Below are positions 34,990-43,828 of a stretch of DNA of 64,000 nt, one piece after another. The position numbers and the translations under genes were made by a program. Source of the DNA: an uncultured Alphaproteobacteria bacterium. Its GTDB lineage: Bacteria; Pseudomonadota; Alphaproteobacteria; HIMB59; GCA-002718135. Location of the stretch: NCBI GenBank assembly GCA_902614395.1, contig CACMKW010000001.1:259520-323519 (forward strand), written 5' to 3'. Each line of letters starts with the position of its first letter. Positions within the stretch are counted from its first letter, which is position 1. A model generated the notes under the pieces. That model saw nothing but the letters and a program-made list of their open reading frames with translations, made no database searches and was not told where the DNA came from.

Positions 34990-35035
34990 CTTTTTCTAGT
35001 TTTTTCTTTGATCACAATATAAAAGCCTGCAATTT

Positions 35036-35683
35036 ATGAGCAAAATAGTTATTGCAGTACCAAGAGGCAGAATAACAAAAGAATGTAAAAACTTGTTACT
35101 TAAAACAAGTTTTGCTCCTGATCCTTTACTATTTGATAAAGATACAAGAAAGTTAACTTTTAAATCTAAAAAAAGAAACATTGAGTATATCAAAGTAAGA
35201 GCCTTTGATGCATGTACATTTGTTGCATTTGGAGCTGCTCAAATAGGAATAGCTGGTGAGGATGTAATTAATGAATTTGATTACTCAGAAATATATGCTC
35301 CGCTTGATTTAAATATTGGGCATTGTCGAATTTCTGTAGCTGCTTTGAAATCTTTATTAAAAAAAGAGGATCCAGAAACTTGGAGTAATATTAGAATTGC
35401 TACTAAATACCCAAATATTACAAAAAAATTTTTTTATAATAAGGGGATACAAGTAGAAATTATAAAACTAAGTGGATCTATGGAATTAGCCCCTTCTTTA
35501 AATATGTGTAGAAGAATTGTAGATTTAGTTTCTACAGGAAAAACATTGAAAGAAAATGGTTTGACTGAAATTGAAGAAATAATGAAAATTCAATCTAAAT
35601 TAATTGTCAATAGATCAGCTTATAAGACAAATATGAATGAGGTTTCAAAAATTATTTCTGAAATAGGTACTTTTGTTAAATGA
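35036..35683 (+). CDS. hisG: ATP phosphoribosyltransferase, short form
   Basis: First step of histidine synthesis. The 215 residues are the short HisG form without the C-terminal regulatory domain. This form normally needs HisZ as partner. Landmarks: AVPRGRITKEC, DIGIAG-like AQIGIAGEDVINEF, and the PRPP loop DLVSTGKTLKENGL. No hisZ lies nearby. The stop overlaps hisD in ATGA. Confidence 0.94.
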   Translation: MSKIVIAVPRGRITKECKNLLLKTSFAPDPLLFDKDTRKLTFKSKKRNIEYIKVRAFDACTFVAFGAAQIGIAGEDVINEFDYSEIYAPLDLNIGHCRISVAALKSLLKKEDPETWSNIRIATKYPNITKKFFYNKGIQVEIIKLSGSMELAPSLNMCRRIVDLVSTGKTLKENGLTEIEEIMKIQSKLIVNRSAYKTNMNEVSKIISEIGTFVK

Positions 35684-36960
35684 AAATAATAAAATTTAAT
35701 AAAAATTTTTATAATCAATTTCAGACAAAGATTGAAAACAGAAATTCATTATCAAGTAAATCAATTCAAGAAGATGTAAAAAAAATTATTTATGATGTAA
35801 AAAAAAATGGCGATAAATCTCTAATTAAGTATGCAGCAAAATTTGATAAAGTTAAAATTAATAAACAAGATCTTAGTTTAGATTTATCTAAAATAAAAAT
35901 ACAACCTAAAGTTGAGCCACAAATATTTAATAGTTTTAAAAAAGCTATAAAAAATATTTCATCATTTCACAAAAAACAATTACCTAAAAATATTACCTAT
36001 ACTAATAATGGTGCAACATTGAAATCTGTATGGAAGCCTATTGATTCAGTTGGCTTGTACGTACCTGGAGGAAGGGCTTTTTATCCCTCATCTTTAATTA
36101 TGAATGCAGTACCTGCAATCATAGCTGGAGTAAAAAGAATTGTTTGTATCACACCACCAACTAAATCAATTAATCCATATTTTATAAAATTAATAAGGGA
36201 ATTAGGTATTAAAGAAACATATTTTGTAGGAGGAGCTCAAGCTATTAGTGCACTAACGTTTGGCACTCAAACTATTAAGCCAGTCAATAAAATATTTGGA
36301 CCTGGTAATGCTTATGTAGCAGAGGCAAAAAAACAATTGTATGGAAAAGTAGGTATAGATTTGCTAGCAGGACCATCTGAAATAATAGTTGTTGCAAATA
36401 ACAATAATAATCCAGATTGGGTAGCTTCAGATCTAATAGCTCAAGCAGAACATGATGAAAATGCACAAGCAATTTTAATTACGGATAGTAAAGATTTTGC
36501 AACTAAAGTCTTAAGTTCAATTAAAAAAATTAAAAAAGATTTATCAAAAAAGAAAATAATTGAAAAAAGTTTAAATAATAATGGAATTATAGCTTTGGTC
36601 GATAATATAGAACTTGCTTCAGAAATCATAAATTTTGTTGCACCAGAACATTTACATATTCACATTTCTAATAATAAAAAATTATTATCGAATATAAATA
36701 ATGCTGGCGGTATATTTTTAGGTGAATACTCTGTAGAAGCTTTTGGTGACTATATTGTAGGAACTAACCATGTATTGCCGACATCAGGAGCGGCAAAATT
36801 TTCATCAGGTCTAGGTGTTTTAGATTTTATGAAAAGAACCTCTGTTGTTGATATGAATAAAAAATCTTTTAATGCTCTTTCGGAAGATACTGAAAAAATG
36901 TCAGGACTTGAAGGTCTAGATGGACACAAATTGTCAGTTAAAATTAGACAAAAGAAATAA
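35680..36960 (+). CDS. hisD: Histidinol dehydrogenase
   Basis: Zinc enzyme for the last two oxidations of histidine synthesis. Motifs: GLYVPGGRAFYPSS, VGGAQAISALTFGT, FGPGNAYV, AGPSEIIV, zinc-ligand AQAEHDE, the catalytic region VAPEHLHI, and GTNHVLPT. The 426 residues are typical. Coupled to hisG by a 4-base overlap and followed 24 bases later by infA. Confidence 0.96.
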   Translation: MKIIKFNKNFYNQFQTKIENRNSLSSKSIQEDVKKIIYDVKKNGDKSLIKYAAKFDKVKINKQDLSLDLSKIKIQPKVEPQIFNSFKKAIKNISSFHKKQLPKNITYTNNGATLKSVWKPIDSVGLYVPGGRAFYPSSLIMNAVPAIIAGVKRIVCITPPTKSINPYFIKLIRELGIKETYFVGGAQAISALTFGTQTIKPVNKIFGPGNAYVAEAKKQLYGKVGIDLLAGPSEIIVVANNNNNPDWVASDLIAQAEHDENAQAILITDSKDFATKVLSSIKKIKKDLSKKKIIEKSLNNNGIIALVDNIELASEIINFVAPEHLHIHISNNKKLLSNINNAGGIFLGEYSVEAFGDYIVGTNHVLPTSGAAKFSSGLGVLDFMKRTSVVDMNKKSFNALSEDTEKMSGLEGLDGHKLSVKIRQKK

Positions 36961-36984
36961 TTTTTACTATAAGCTTATACAAAT

Positions 36985-37203
36985 ATGCCAAAAGAAGGAT
37001 CGATTGAATTTCAAGGAGTTGTATTAGAACTTCTTCCAAATGCAATGTTTAAAGTAAAATTAGAAAATGATCATGAAATTCTAGCTCACTCATCAGGAAA
37101 AATGAGAAAAAATAGAATAAGAGTATTAGCTGGTGATAAAGTGACAGTAGAAATGACACCTTATGATTTAACAAAAGGCAGAATTACTTTTAGATGGAAG
37201 TAA
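36985..37203 (+). CDS. infA: Translation initiation factor IF-1
   Basis: S1-like OB-fold protein of 72 residues that occupies the ribosomal A site during initiation. The sequence is canonical: [41 protein letters not shown]. Its last codons overlap the yacG start by 10 bases. Confidence 0.97.
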   Translation: MPKEGSIEFQGVVLELLPNAMFKVKLENDHEILAHSSGKMRKNRIRVLAGDKVTVEMTPYDLTKGRITFRWK

Positions 37204-37373
37204 AAAAATCTAAAAAAAATAATATTATTTCATTAAAAAAAAAATCTAAATGCCCAACATGTAAAAAGGTTTCTAAGGAACCATTTATACCTTTTTGTTC
37301 AAAAAAATGCGCTAGTCTTGATTTGATGAAATGGCTCACTGATGAACATGGGCTGCAAATAAAATCTGATTAA
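37194..37373 (+). CDS. yacG: DNA gyrase inhibitor YacG (zinc-binding)
   Basis: Short zinc-finger protein of 59 residues: Cys20-PT-Cys23 and Cys35-SKK-Cys39, followed by SLDLMKWL, the YacG signature (family role: inhibits GyrB). The ATG overlaps the end of infA. In most Alphaproteobacteria maf and often rng lie between infA and yacG; here they are absent. Confidence 0.85.
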   Translation: MEVKKSKKNNIISLKKKSKCPTCKKVSKEPFIPFCSKKCASLDLMKWLTDEHGLQIKSD

Positions 37374-37425
37374 TTATCCTATTTTTAATTGAATTTAATT
37401 ATAAATACTTTATCTGATGACTTGT

Positions 37426-37501
37426 GCCCAGGTAGCTCAGTTGGTAGAGCAAGGGACTGAAAATCCCTGTGTCGGTGGTTCGATTCCGCCCCTGGGCACC
37501 A
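37426..37501 (+). tRNA. tRNA-Phe (anticodon GAA)
   Basis: Complete cloverleaf with encoded CCA: acceptor GCCCAGG/CCTGGGC, discriminator A, D-arm GCTC...GAGC, anticodon stem GGGAC/ATCCC region with loop containing GAA, and T-loop TTCGATT. It follows yacG as in many Alphaproteobacteria. Confidence 0.97.
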
Positions 37502-37723
37502 CTCTTTTTTACTTTTTTTTAAGGTAACTTTTTTGCTTCTGCAAAGATAAACTACACAGCTATTATTAGAGAAAAGTCTAAGTTTTGATAATTTTTGTTT
37601 AGTTAATTAGGTCGTAAATGTCACCTTTTATCACCCTCGAAATGTTTTGTTTTATTTACGCTATTTTATCCTATAATTCTTCAAAATTAGACTCTTAAAA
37701 AATTTGTGTTAAAGTGTTCTAAT

Positions 37724-38698
37724 ATGACTAAAAAAATTTTAGTTTTTTCAAATGGTGAAAAAATTGGAGATGGAATAATTAAATTACAACTTCTTCACGA
37801 AATTAAAACAAGACTTCCAGACTATAAATTATATTGGCTTACTAATAAGGGTAAGACTGTATATTCAAACACTCTTAAATTCATTGCAAGTAATTATATT
37901 GATGAGATTCTTGATCAATCAGATCTTAATCCATTTTTTTGGAATAAAATATCAAAAAGATATAAATTAGAAAATGAATTTTTTGATTATATTTTAGATA
38001 CACAAAAATCAGTAATAAGAACTATAGCATTAAAACGTATCAAGCATAAAAATTTTATTTCTGGATCAGCTAATGGTTTTTTTTCTTCTAAAAAAATTAA
38101 AAGTAATAAGAAAAGAAAATATTATTTAAACTACATTTTAGATTTATTAGATTTAATAGTTATTAAAAAAAATAGAAATGATTTTAAAATTCCAATAAGT
38201 GAAAATCTTGAAGGAGTAATAAGTAATATTTTATTAAAACATAAAAGCTATGTAGGAATTGCACCTGGTGCTGGAGAAAAGAATAAGATTTGGCCTTTAG
38301 AGAAATACATCGAGTTATGTAACTATCTTCAAGAAAATAATAAGACTATAGTTTTTTTTATTGGACCTGACGAATTATATTTAAAAGAAAAATTAAAAAA
38401 TCTTTATCCTGACTCAATATTTATCGAGGATCATATTACTGGATTTCAAAATATAGAAATTATTATGGCTACCACTAAATATTTACAACTAGCCATTTCG
38501 AATGATAGCGGTGTTAGTCATATGTTATCAACTGGATATTGCCCATTAATTAAACTCTTTGGCCCCAAAGATTCAAAAAAATTTACTCCTGAAAATCCAA
38601 ATCTATTTTCTATTTCCTCAAGTGATTTTAACTCAAAAAATATCAATAAAATACCTGTCTCTAGAGTGATTGAAGAAATAGAAAAAGTTCTAATTTAA
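37724..38698 (+). CDS. Glycosyltransferase family 9 (heptosyltransferase-like)
   Basis: GT-B fold transferase for lipopolysaccharide-core-type sugars. Motifs: an N-terminal KILVFSNGEKIGDGI, IAPGAGEKNKIWPLEKY in the donor site, and SNDSGVSHM near the C-terminus. I chose the ATG at 37724 over the GTG at 37706, giving 324 residues. The 204 bases before it, after tRNA-Phe, hold nothing I can name. Confidence 0.87.
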   Translation: MTKKILVFSNGEKIGDGIIKLQLLHEIKTRLPDYKLYWLTNKGKTVYSNTLKFIASNYIDEILDQSDLNPFFWNKISKRYKLENEFFDYILDTQKSVIRTIALKRIKHKNFISGSANGFFSSKKIKSNKKRKYYLNYILDLLDLIVIKKNRNDFKIPISENLEGVISNILLKHKSYVGIAPGAGEKNKIWPLEKYIELCNYLQENNKTIVFFIGPDELYLKEKLKNLYPDSIFIEDHITGFQNIEIIMATTKYLQLAISNDSGVSHMLSTGYCPLIKLFGPKDSKKFTPENPNLFSISSSDFNSKNINKIPVSRVIEEIEKVLI

Positions 38699-38716
38699 AA
38701 TTTCATATATTAGAAG

Positions 38717-38751
38717 GTAGACAAGTATATTTTTCATCATTACTTGTTTAC
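38717..38751 (+). repeat. Inverted repeat ahead of permease genes
   Basis: GTAGACAAGTA and TACTTGTTTAC form an 11-bp RNA stem (one G-U pair) with a 13-base loop. It ends 6 bases before the permease ATG and is followed by TTTTA. It may be a weak terminator for the glycosyltransferase gene or a leader hairpin or operator for the permeases. Confidence 0.5.
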
Positions 38752-38757
38752 TTTTAT

Positions 38758-39465
38758 ATGTTTAAATTTGATAAACTTGTATTTGGAGATGCAGGGTGGG
38801 GTGATGAATTTCTTATAGCAACACTAATGACTCTACTAGTAAGTATTTTATCAATGGGGTTAGGTCTTTTTTTAGCAATTATTACAGTTTGGGCAAAGAT
38901 AATACAAAACAGAATAACAAGATTTATTGCAAATTTTTATACAACAGTAATCAGAGGTGTTCCTGAATTATTAGTTATTTATCTAATTTTCTTTGGTGGC
39001 AATGCTGTTGTTATGAGTATAGCTAAAGTATTTGGATATAATAAATATATAGAACTAAACGCACTTACAATTGCGACAATAGCCATTGCAGTAATATCAG
39101 CTACATATTCCAGTGAAGTTTTAAGAGCTTCTTATTTGGCTATATCTAAGGGTCAAATTGAAGCTGCAAGAGCATTGGGTATGAATAAATTTAGTATTTT
39201 TTTTAAAGTTATTTCACCTCAAGTTATAAGAAATGCTTTACCGGGAATAGGGAATGTATGGCAAATAACTCTTAAAGATACATCCCTCATTTCCGTAACT
39301 GGTCTTGTTGAAATTATGCGTCAATCTAGAATATCTTCTAACGTTGAGCATTCACCTTTAACTTTCTTAATAACAGCCGCGATATTGTATTTATGTTTAA
39401 CAACAATCTCTGGCAGGGTTTTTAAAACGCTAGAAGTAAATTATTCAAAAGGATTTTCGACATGA
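38758..39465 (+). CDS. Amino acid ABC transporter permease (HisQ/ArtQ type)
   Basis: Inner-membrane subunit of a polar amino acid importer (PAAT family). The 235 residues have five to six helices and an EAA loop GQIEAARALGMNKFSIFFKVISPQVIRNALP. TTVIRGVPELLVIYLIFFGG is diagnostic of the HisQ-type subunit. It overlaps the partner permease in ATGA. Neither a binding protein nor an ATPase is adjacent. Confidence 0.9.
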   Translation: MFKFDKLVFGDAGWGDEFLIATLMTLLVSILSMGLGLFLAIITVWAKIIQNRITRFIANFYTTVIRGVPELLVIYLIFFGGNAVVMSIAKVFGYNKYIELNALTIATIAIAVISATYSSEVLRASYLAISKGQIEAARALGMNKFSIFFKVISPQVIRNALPGIGNVWQITLKDTSLISVTGLVEIMRQSRISSNVEHSPLTFLITAAILYLCLTTISGRVFKTLEVNYSKGFST

Positions 39466-40172
39466 TTGAATTTTTAAATAGTATTCAAAATTCTCTTATT
39501 TATAAAAATTTCTTTTTGGTCCTATCTGGCTTAGATAATACAATTTTATTATTATTAATTTCACTACCACTTGGTTTTGTTTTAGCATTATTATTTGCTC
39601 TAGGAAGAGTTTCTAAAATTGCAATATTATCAAGAACAATTGCTAGTTATATTTTTGTCATTAGAGGAACCCCTTTACTTGTTCAAATATATTTAATTTA
39701 TTTTGGTTTAGGTTCTGTAAAACTTATTCGAGAAAGTTTTTTGTGGTATGCATTAAAAGAACCTTTTTGGTGCGGGGTAATAGCACTTACAATTAATACT
39801 GTTGCATATGGAGCAGAAATTTTTCGCGGCGGCATTCAATCAATTGAGAAAAGTCAGGTTGAATCTGGTCTATCACTAGGATTTGGAAAATTTTTACTTT
39901 TAAGAAAAATTATACTACCTATAGCTATACGAAAAGTTTTACCGTCTTACGGTAATGAATTAATACTAATGGTTAAAGCAACCTCTTTAGTTAGTCTTAC
40001 AACCTACATGGAAATGACAGGTATCGCTAGAAAGATAATGGCTAAAACATTTGCACCTGTTGAAGCATTTATTGCTGCAGGAATTCTTTATCTTTTTTTA
40101 AATTTTCTAATGGTTCAATTTGTTAAATATTTAGAATGGAAATATAATCCACACTTAAGATTAAATAATTAA
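39462..40172 (+). CDS. Amino acid ABC transporter permease (HisM/ArtM type)
   Basis: Partner permease: FVIRGTPLLVQIYLIYFGLG near the N-terminus and EAA-like loop SQVESGLSLGFGKFLLLRKIILP. At 236 residues it fits the HisM-type subunit for arginine/ornithine/histidine class systems. The exact amino acid is not readable. The 3' end overlaps the convergent cytochrome gene by 4 bases. Confidence 0.9.
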   Translation: MIEFLNSIQNSLIYKNFFLVLSGLDNTILLLLISLPLGFVLALLFALGRVSKIAILSRTIASYIFVIRGTPLLVQIYLIYFGLGSVKLIRESFLWYALKEPFWCGVIALTINTVAYGAEIFRGGIQSIEKSQVESGLSLGFGKFLLLRKIILPIAIRKVLPSYGNELILMVKATSLVSLTTYMEMTGIARKIMAKTFAPVEAFIAAGILYLFLNFLMVQFVKYLEWKYNPHLRLNN

Positions 40173-40618
40173 TTTCTAAATTTTTTATGACAAGTGCTGC
40201 AATTTGCAGCCATTGCTTTAATAGCATCACTTATCATCTCTTTATCTTCTAATTCTATACTTAAAGATATCATTTCGATATCATCTACAAAGTTTTGGTT
40301 ATATTCATTAAATGTCTCACGATCACTCCAAATATTATCACTAGCTCCTTCTGCTTGACTATTTTCAGGATAAAAATCTTTAAATTCAGATGCTGAGTGA
40401 AGAAGAGTTTCATTAAGCTCTAACATTTCCTCATATTGATCTGAATTTATTAATCTGTAAAGTTTCGATGATGTGCTTTTAATTTTTTGCATTATTGCCA
40501 TTCTTTCGTTAACAATCTTTTCTAACGATTTGTCCTCTAAAGTTACTTTGTGAGCTAGAACATATAAAGGAATGAATGAAATTAAAGTACTTATCGTTAT
40601 TTTAAAGAATATACCCAT
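40169..40618 (-). CDS. Cytochrome c'-like periplasmic haem protein
   Basis: Signal peptide at 1-21 (hydrophobic, ends LAH). Mature four-helix protein with a single haem site CSTCH at 140-144, five residues from the C-terminus, as in cytochromes c' and c-556. At 149 residues it is family length. Its role (NO binding or electron transfer) cannot be told. It overlaps iolE by 17 bases. Confidence 0.85.
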   Translation of the reverse strand: MGIFFKITISTLISFIPLYVLAHKVTLEDKSLEKIVNERMAIMQKIKSTSSKLYRLINSDQYEEMLELNETLLHSASEFKDFYPENSQAEGASDNIWSDRETFNEYNQNFVDDIEMISLSIELEDKEMISDAIKAMAANCSTCHKKFRN

Positions 40619-41495
40619 TTTTTGTTATTATATTATGCAAGTAGTTATGTCCTAATTTTGCATATTCAAGAGGGTTTGCTTTTTTAGGATCCTGCTCAGC
40701 TTCAATAATTAACCATTCCTGATATTTTGCCTCATATAGTATCTTAATTAATGGATCGTAATCGATGCAACCATCACCTGGAACAGTGAAAACACCATCT
40801 AAAAAAGACTCTCTAAAACTTAAGTCATCTTTAATAGATTTTAAAAAAACATCTTTTCTAATATCTTTACAATGAACATGGTTAATTCGAGATATATAAT
40901 TTTTTAATACTCTTTCGTAATTTGCTTCGGCAAACATTAAGTGTCCAGTATCGTAAAGCAAAAATGTATTTTGATTTGTCATATCCATAAATCGATCAAC
41001 ATCTTCCTCGGACTGTATAATAGTTCCCATATGCTCATGATACGACATTGGCATTCCTTCATCCATCAGCATATCAGATAATTCACTGATTTTTTTGCAA
41101 TAGCTATCCCATTCATCTTTTTCAAGTATTGGCCTTTTACTTAGAGCTTTTGATTGATCGCCTTGGATTGATCCAGATACATCAGCAAAAACAAAAACAT
41201 CCGCATTAATTAACTTTAATAAATTTAAATGATCTTGGAGTGCTATCCATTCTTCTTTTACACTTCTTTCTCTAAGCATTGCACCATACCAACCACCTGG
41301 CATTTTTAAATTAAATTTTTCTAAAAGATATTTTGTTATTCCAGGATTTCTCGGAAATTTTCCACCTAATTCAATACCTGAAAATCCAGATGTGCTTGCG
41401 TCCTCTAAACATTTTTCAATAGGAGTGTCACCTCCTAGTTCTGGCATATCATCATTGCTCCAGGCAATAGGCGCGATACCAAGTTTAATTTTCAT
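40602..41495 (-). CDS. iolE: Myo-inosose-2 dehydratase
   Basis: TIM-barrel enzyme that dehydrates scyllo-inosose in inositol catabolism. The sequence follows IolE: LGIAPIAWSNDDMPELGG at the start, GTIIQSEEDVDRFMD, LLYDTGH, HVHCKD and FTVPGDGCIDY. At 297 residues it is family length. No other iol genes are in the window, and the next gene on the strand is a cytochrome, so the pathway, if present, is encoded elsewhere. Confidence 0.88.
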   Translation of the reverse strand: MKIKLGIAPIAWSNDDMPELGGDTPIEKCLEDASTSGFSGIELGGKFPRNPGITKYLLEKFNLKMPGGWYGAMLRERSVKEEWIALQDHLNLLKLINADVFVFADVSGSIQGDQSKALSKRPILEKDEWDSYCKKISELSDMLMDEGMPMSYHEHMGTIIQSEEDVDRFMDMTNQNTFLLYDTGHLMFAEANYERVLKNYISRINHVHCKDIRKDVFLKSIKDDLSFRESFLDGVFTVPGDGCIDYDPLIKILYEAKYQEWLIIEAEQDPKKANPLEYAKLGHNYLHNIITKNGYIL

Positions 41496-41538
41496 GAATT
41501 TTTACATATTTCATGATAGATGAAAAATAAAGATAAAT

Positions 41539-42360
41539 ATGAACATATTATTAGTCGATGGAAATGAAAAAGAAGCTTCTGATCGGTATACAAAATTGGG
41601 TATGGATACTCAATTTCAAGTATATGAAAAAATTTTAAAAAAATATTCTAGTTCAACTATCAATATTACAACAATTCATCCTGCTGTTCATAATAATTAT
41701 CTACCTTTAGGCATAAGTCTTGATGATTTCGAAGCGGTTGCTTGGACAGGAAGCTTACTTAATATATATAACATGACAAAATCCATAACTAATCAAATAG
41801 ATTTAGCTAAAGAATTATTTAAAAAAAAAAATAAAATATTTGGTAGTTGTTGGGGGCTTCAGGTTTTAGTAACTGCCGCAGGAGGTAAAGTAAGAAAAAA
41901 TCCCAATGGCCTTGAAGCAGTTTTAGCTAAAAATATTAAATTAAATCATGATGGTGAAATTCATCCCATGTATAAAAACAAAAAAAAATCATTTAATGCA
42001 CTATGTTGGCATTATGATGAAGCAGAAAAGCTTCCAAAAGAAACTAAGGTATTAGCCTCAAATAAGATCAGTCAATTCCAATCTATAAGCTTTGAAGTAA
42101 ATCAATCAAGTGTTTGGGCAGTGCAATACCATCCAGAATTTAATTCAAAATGGATGGCTGGACTTATGGAAATGAGAAAAGATATTTTGTTGGAACAAAA
42201 AGTATATGAAAATTTATCAGAATTTGAAAATGAAAAGATGATTTTACAAAACCCTGATAATCTTGAGAAAAAAGAATTAGATATATATGATGATGTAGTT
42301 GATGAAGAAATCCATTCTTTAGAACTTTCAAATTGGTTAAATCTTAATAAAAATTATTGA
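41539..42360 (+). CDS. Class I glutamine amidotransferase-like protein
   Basis: The catalytic triad of class I amidotransferases is present: Cys104 (FGSCWGLQ), His198 and Glu200 (YHPEF). It is a stand-alone domain of 273 residues with a C-terminal acidic extension. Similar proteins include gamma-glutamyl hydrolases and amidases of polyamine or GMP-type pathways; the substrate is unknown. It is divergent from iolE. A loose dyad TCATGAA...TTTCATGA lies between them at 41493-41516. Confidence 0.85.
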   Translation: MNILLVDGNEKEASDRYTKLGMDTQFQVYEKILKKYSSSTINITTIHPAVHNNYLPLGISLDDFEAVAWTGSLLNIYNMTKSITNQIDLAKELFKKKNKIFGSCWGLQVLVTAAGGKVRKNPNGLEAVLAKNIKLNHDGEIHPMYKNKKKSFNALCWHYDEAEKLPKETKVLASNKISQFQSISFEVNQSSVWAVQYHPEFNSKWMAGLMEMRKDILLEQKVYENLSEFENEKMILQNPDNLEKKELDIYDDVVDEEIHSLELSNWLNLNKNY

Positions 42361-43825
42361 CTACATTTATAATTAATTTCCATTTACTAATACTAGAAGT
42401 TGAAATGGATTTGTTAATATTTGCTTTTACTGTTTTATCTTTTTTCCAAAGTTTACTTATTTGGCTTGTATTTTTTATATATCCAGATTGAATTGCTGCA
42501 AGATATGCTGCGCCAAGTGAAGTAGTCTCAACATTACTTGGTCTAATAATTTTAATTTGAGAAATATTTGCTAAACTTTGTAGAAAGCTATTATTTTTAA
42601 CCATACCTCCATCAACTCGTATCTCACTAATCTTTGTCTTAGAATCTTTTTTCATACACTCAATTAATTCATAAGTTTGAAAAGATAGGCTGTCCAAAGT
42701 TGCTTTGATGATATCTTCTTTAGACGTATTTCTAGTGATGCCAAAAAATGTTCCTCTTGCATTAGGGTTCCAATATGGGGCGCCAAGTCCAGTTAAGGCT
42801 GGGACAAAAAATAAACTTTCATCTTTATTAGCTTTTTTATACAATTTATCAGTTTCACTAGAATCTTTTATAAATTTTAAATTATCGCGAAGCCATTGTA
42901 TGGCAGAGCCTGCTACAAAAATACTTCCCTCATAGCAAAACATTTTTTTACCATTTATTTTAAAAGCAACAGTTGTTAGTAATCTATTTTTAGATAATTT
43001 AAATTTTTCTCCAATATTCATAAGAAGAAAACAGCCAGTACCATATGTACTTTTTGATTGCCCTTTTTTAAAACAAGCTTGACCAATTGTTGCTGACTGT
43101 TGGTCTCCAGCCATGCCTCCAATTGGTATTGAATCACCAAATAATTTAGTAGAGCCAAAATCATATGCATTTTCAACTACAGTTGGTAAGATATTTTTTG
43201 GAATATTAAATATTTTTAAAATTTTGTCAGACCACTGCTCTTTTTGAGAATCAAAAATCATGGTTCTAGAGGCATTTGATATATCTGTTAGGTGAGATTT
43301 TCCCTTGGTTAATTTCCATAATAGCCAGGTGTCTATTGTTCCAAAAAGTAAATTATTATTTTTTAAATTCTTATTTACTTCCTTAACATTATCAATAATC
43401 CATTTAATTTTAGTAGCTGAAAAATATGGATCAAGCTCTAGACCAGTTATTTTTTGAATTTTTTTATCAATCCCTTTTCTTTTTAAATTTTCACAAAGAT
43501 TAGCTGTTCTTCTATCTTGCCAGACTATTGCTTTATAAACTGGTTTCCCAGTTCTCTTATTCCACAAAACTGTTGTTTCTCTTTGATTGGTAATTCCAAT
43601 TGAAATTATATTTTTTGAATTTAACTTATTTTTTCTTAATATTTTTGAAATTAAATTTCTAACATCATCCCAAATTTCTGTTGCATTATGTTCTACCCAT
43701 CCTTCATTGGGAAAATATTGTTTAAATTCTTTTTGGACAATATCGAATATTTCAAATTTTTTATTATACAGTACAATTCTTGAACTTGTTGTTCCTTGAT
43801 CTATTACCAAAAAATATTGTTTCAT
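42344..43825 (-). CDS. glpK: Glycerol kinase
   Basis: FGGY-family kinase that makes glycerol 3-phosphate. Motifs: DQGTTSSR (9-16), ITNQRETT, WQDRRTA, GGMAGDQQSA, and ALTGLGAPYWN with DGGMVKN. At 493 residues it is family length. There is no glpF, glpD or regulator nearby. It overlaps the convergent amidotransferase by 17 bases, and its start is 3 bases downstream of parE. Confidence 0.95.
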   Translation of the reverse strand: MKQYFLVIDQGTTSSRIVLYNKKFEIFDIVQKEFKQYFPNEGWVEHNATEIWDDVRNLISKILRKNKLNSKNIISIGITNQRETTVLWNKRTGKPVYKAIVWQDRRTANLCENLKRKGIDKKIQKITGLELDPYFSATKIKWIIDNVKEVNKNLKNNNLLFGTIDTWLLWKLTKGKSHLTDISNASRTMIFDSQKEQWSDKILKIFNIPKNILPTVVENAYDFGSTKLFGDSIPIGGMAGDQQSATIGQACFKKGQSKSTYGTGCFLLMNIGEKFKLSKNRLLTTVAFKINGKKMFCYEGSIFVAGSAIQWLRDNLKFIKDSSETDKLYKKANKDESLFFVPALTGLGAPYWNPNARGTFFGITRNTSKEDIIKATLDSLSFQTYELIECMKKDSKTKISEIRVDGGMVKNNSFLQSLANISQIKIIRPSNVETTSLGAAYLAAIQSGYIKNTSQISKLWKKDKTVKANINKSISTSSISKWKLIINVVNNFY

Positions 43826-43828
43826 AAA

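Noticed and set aside
41493..41516. Dyad TCATGAA...TTTCATGA between iolE and the amidotransferase as an operator
   Set aside because: It is imperfect, AT-rich and partly made of the iolE start codon region; too weak to list as a site.
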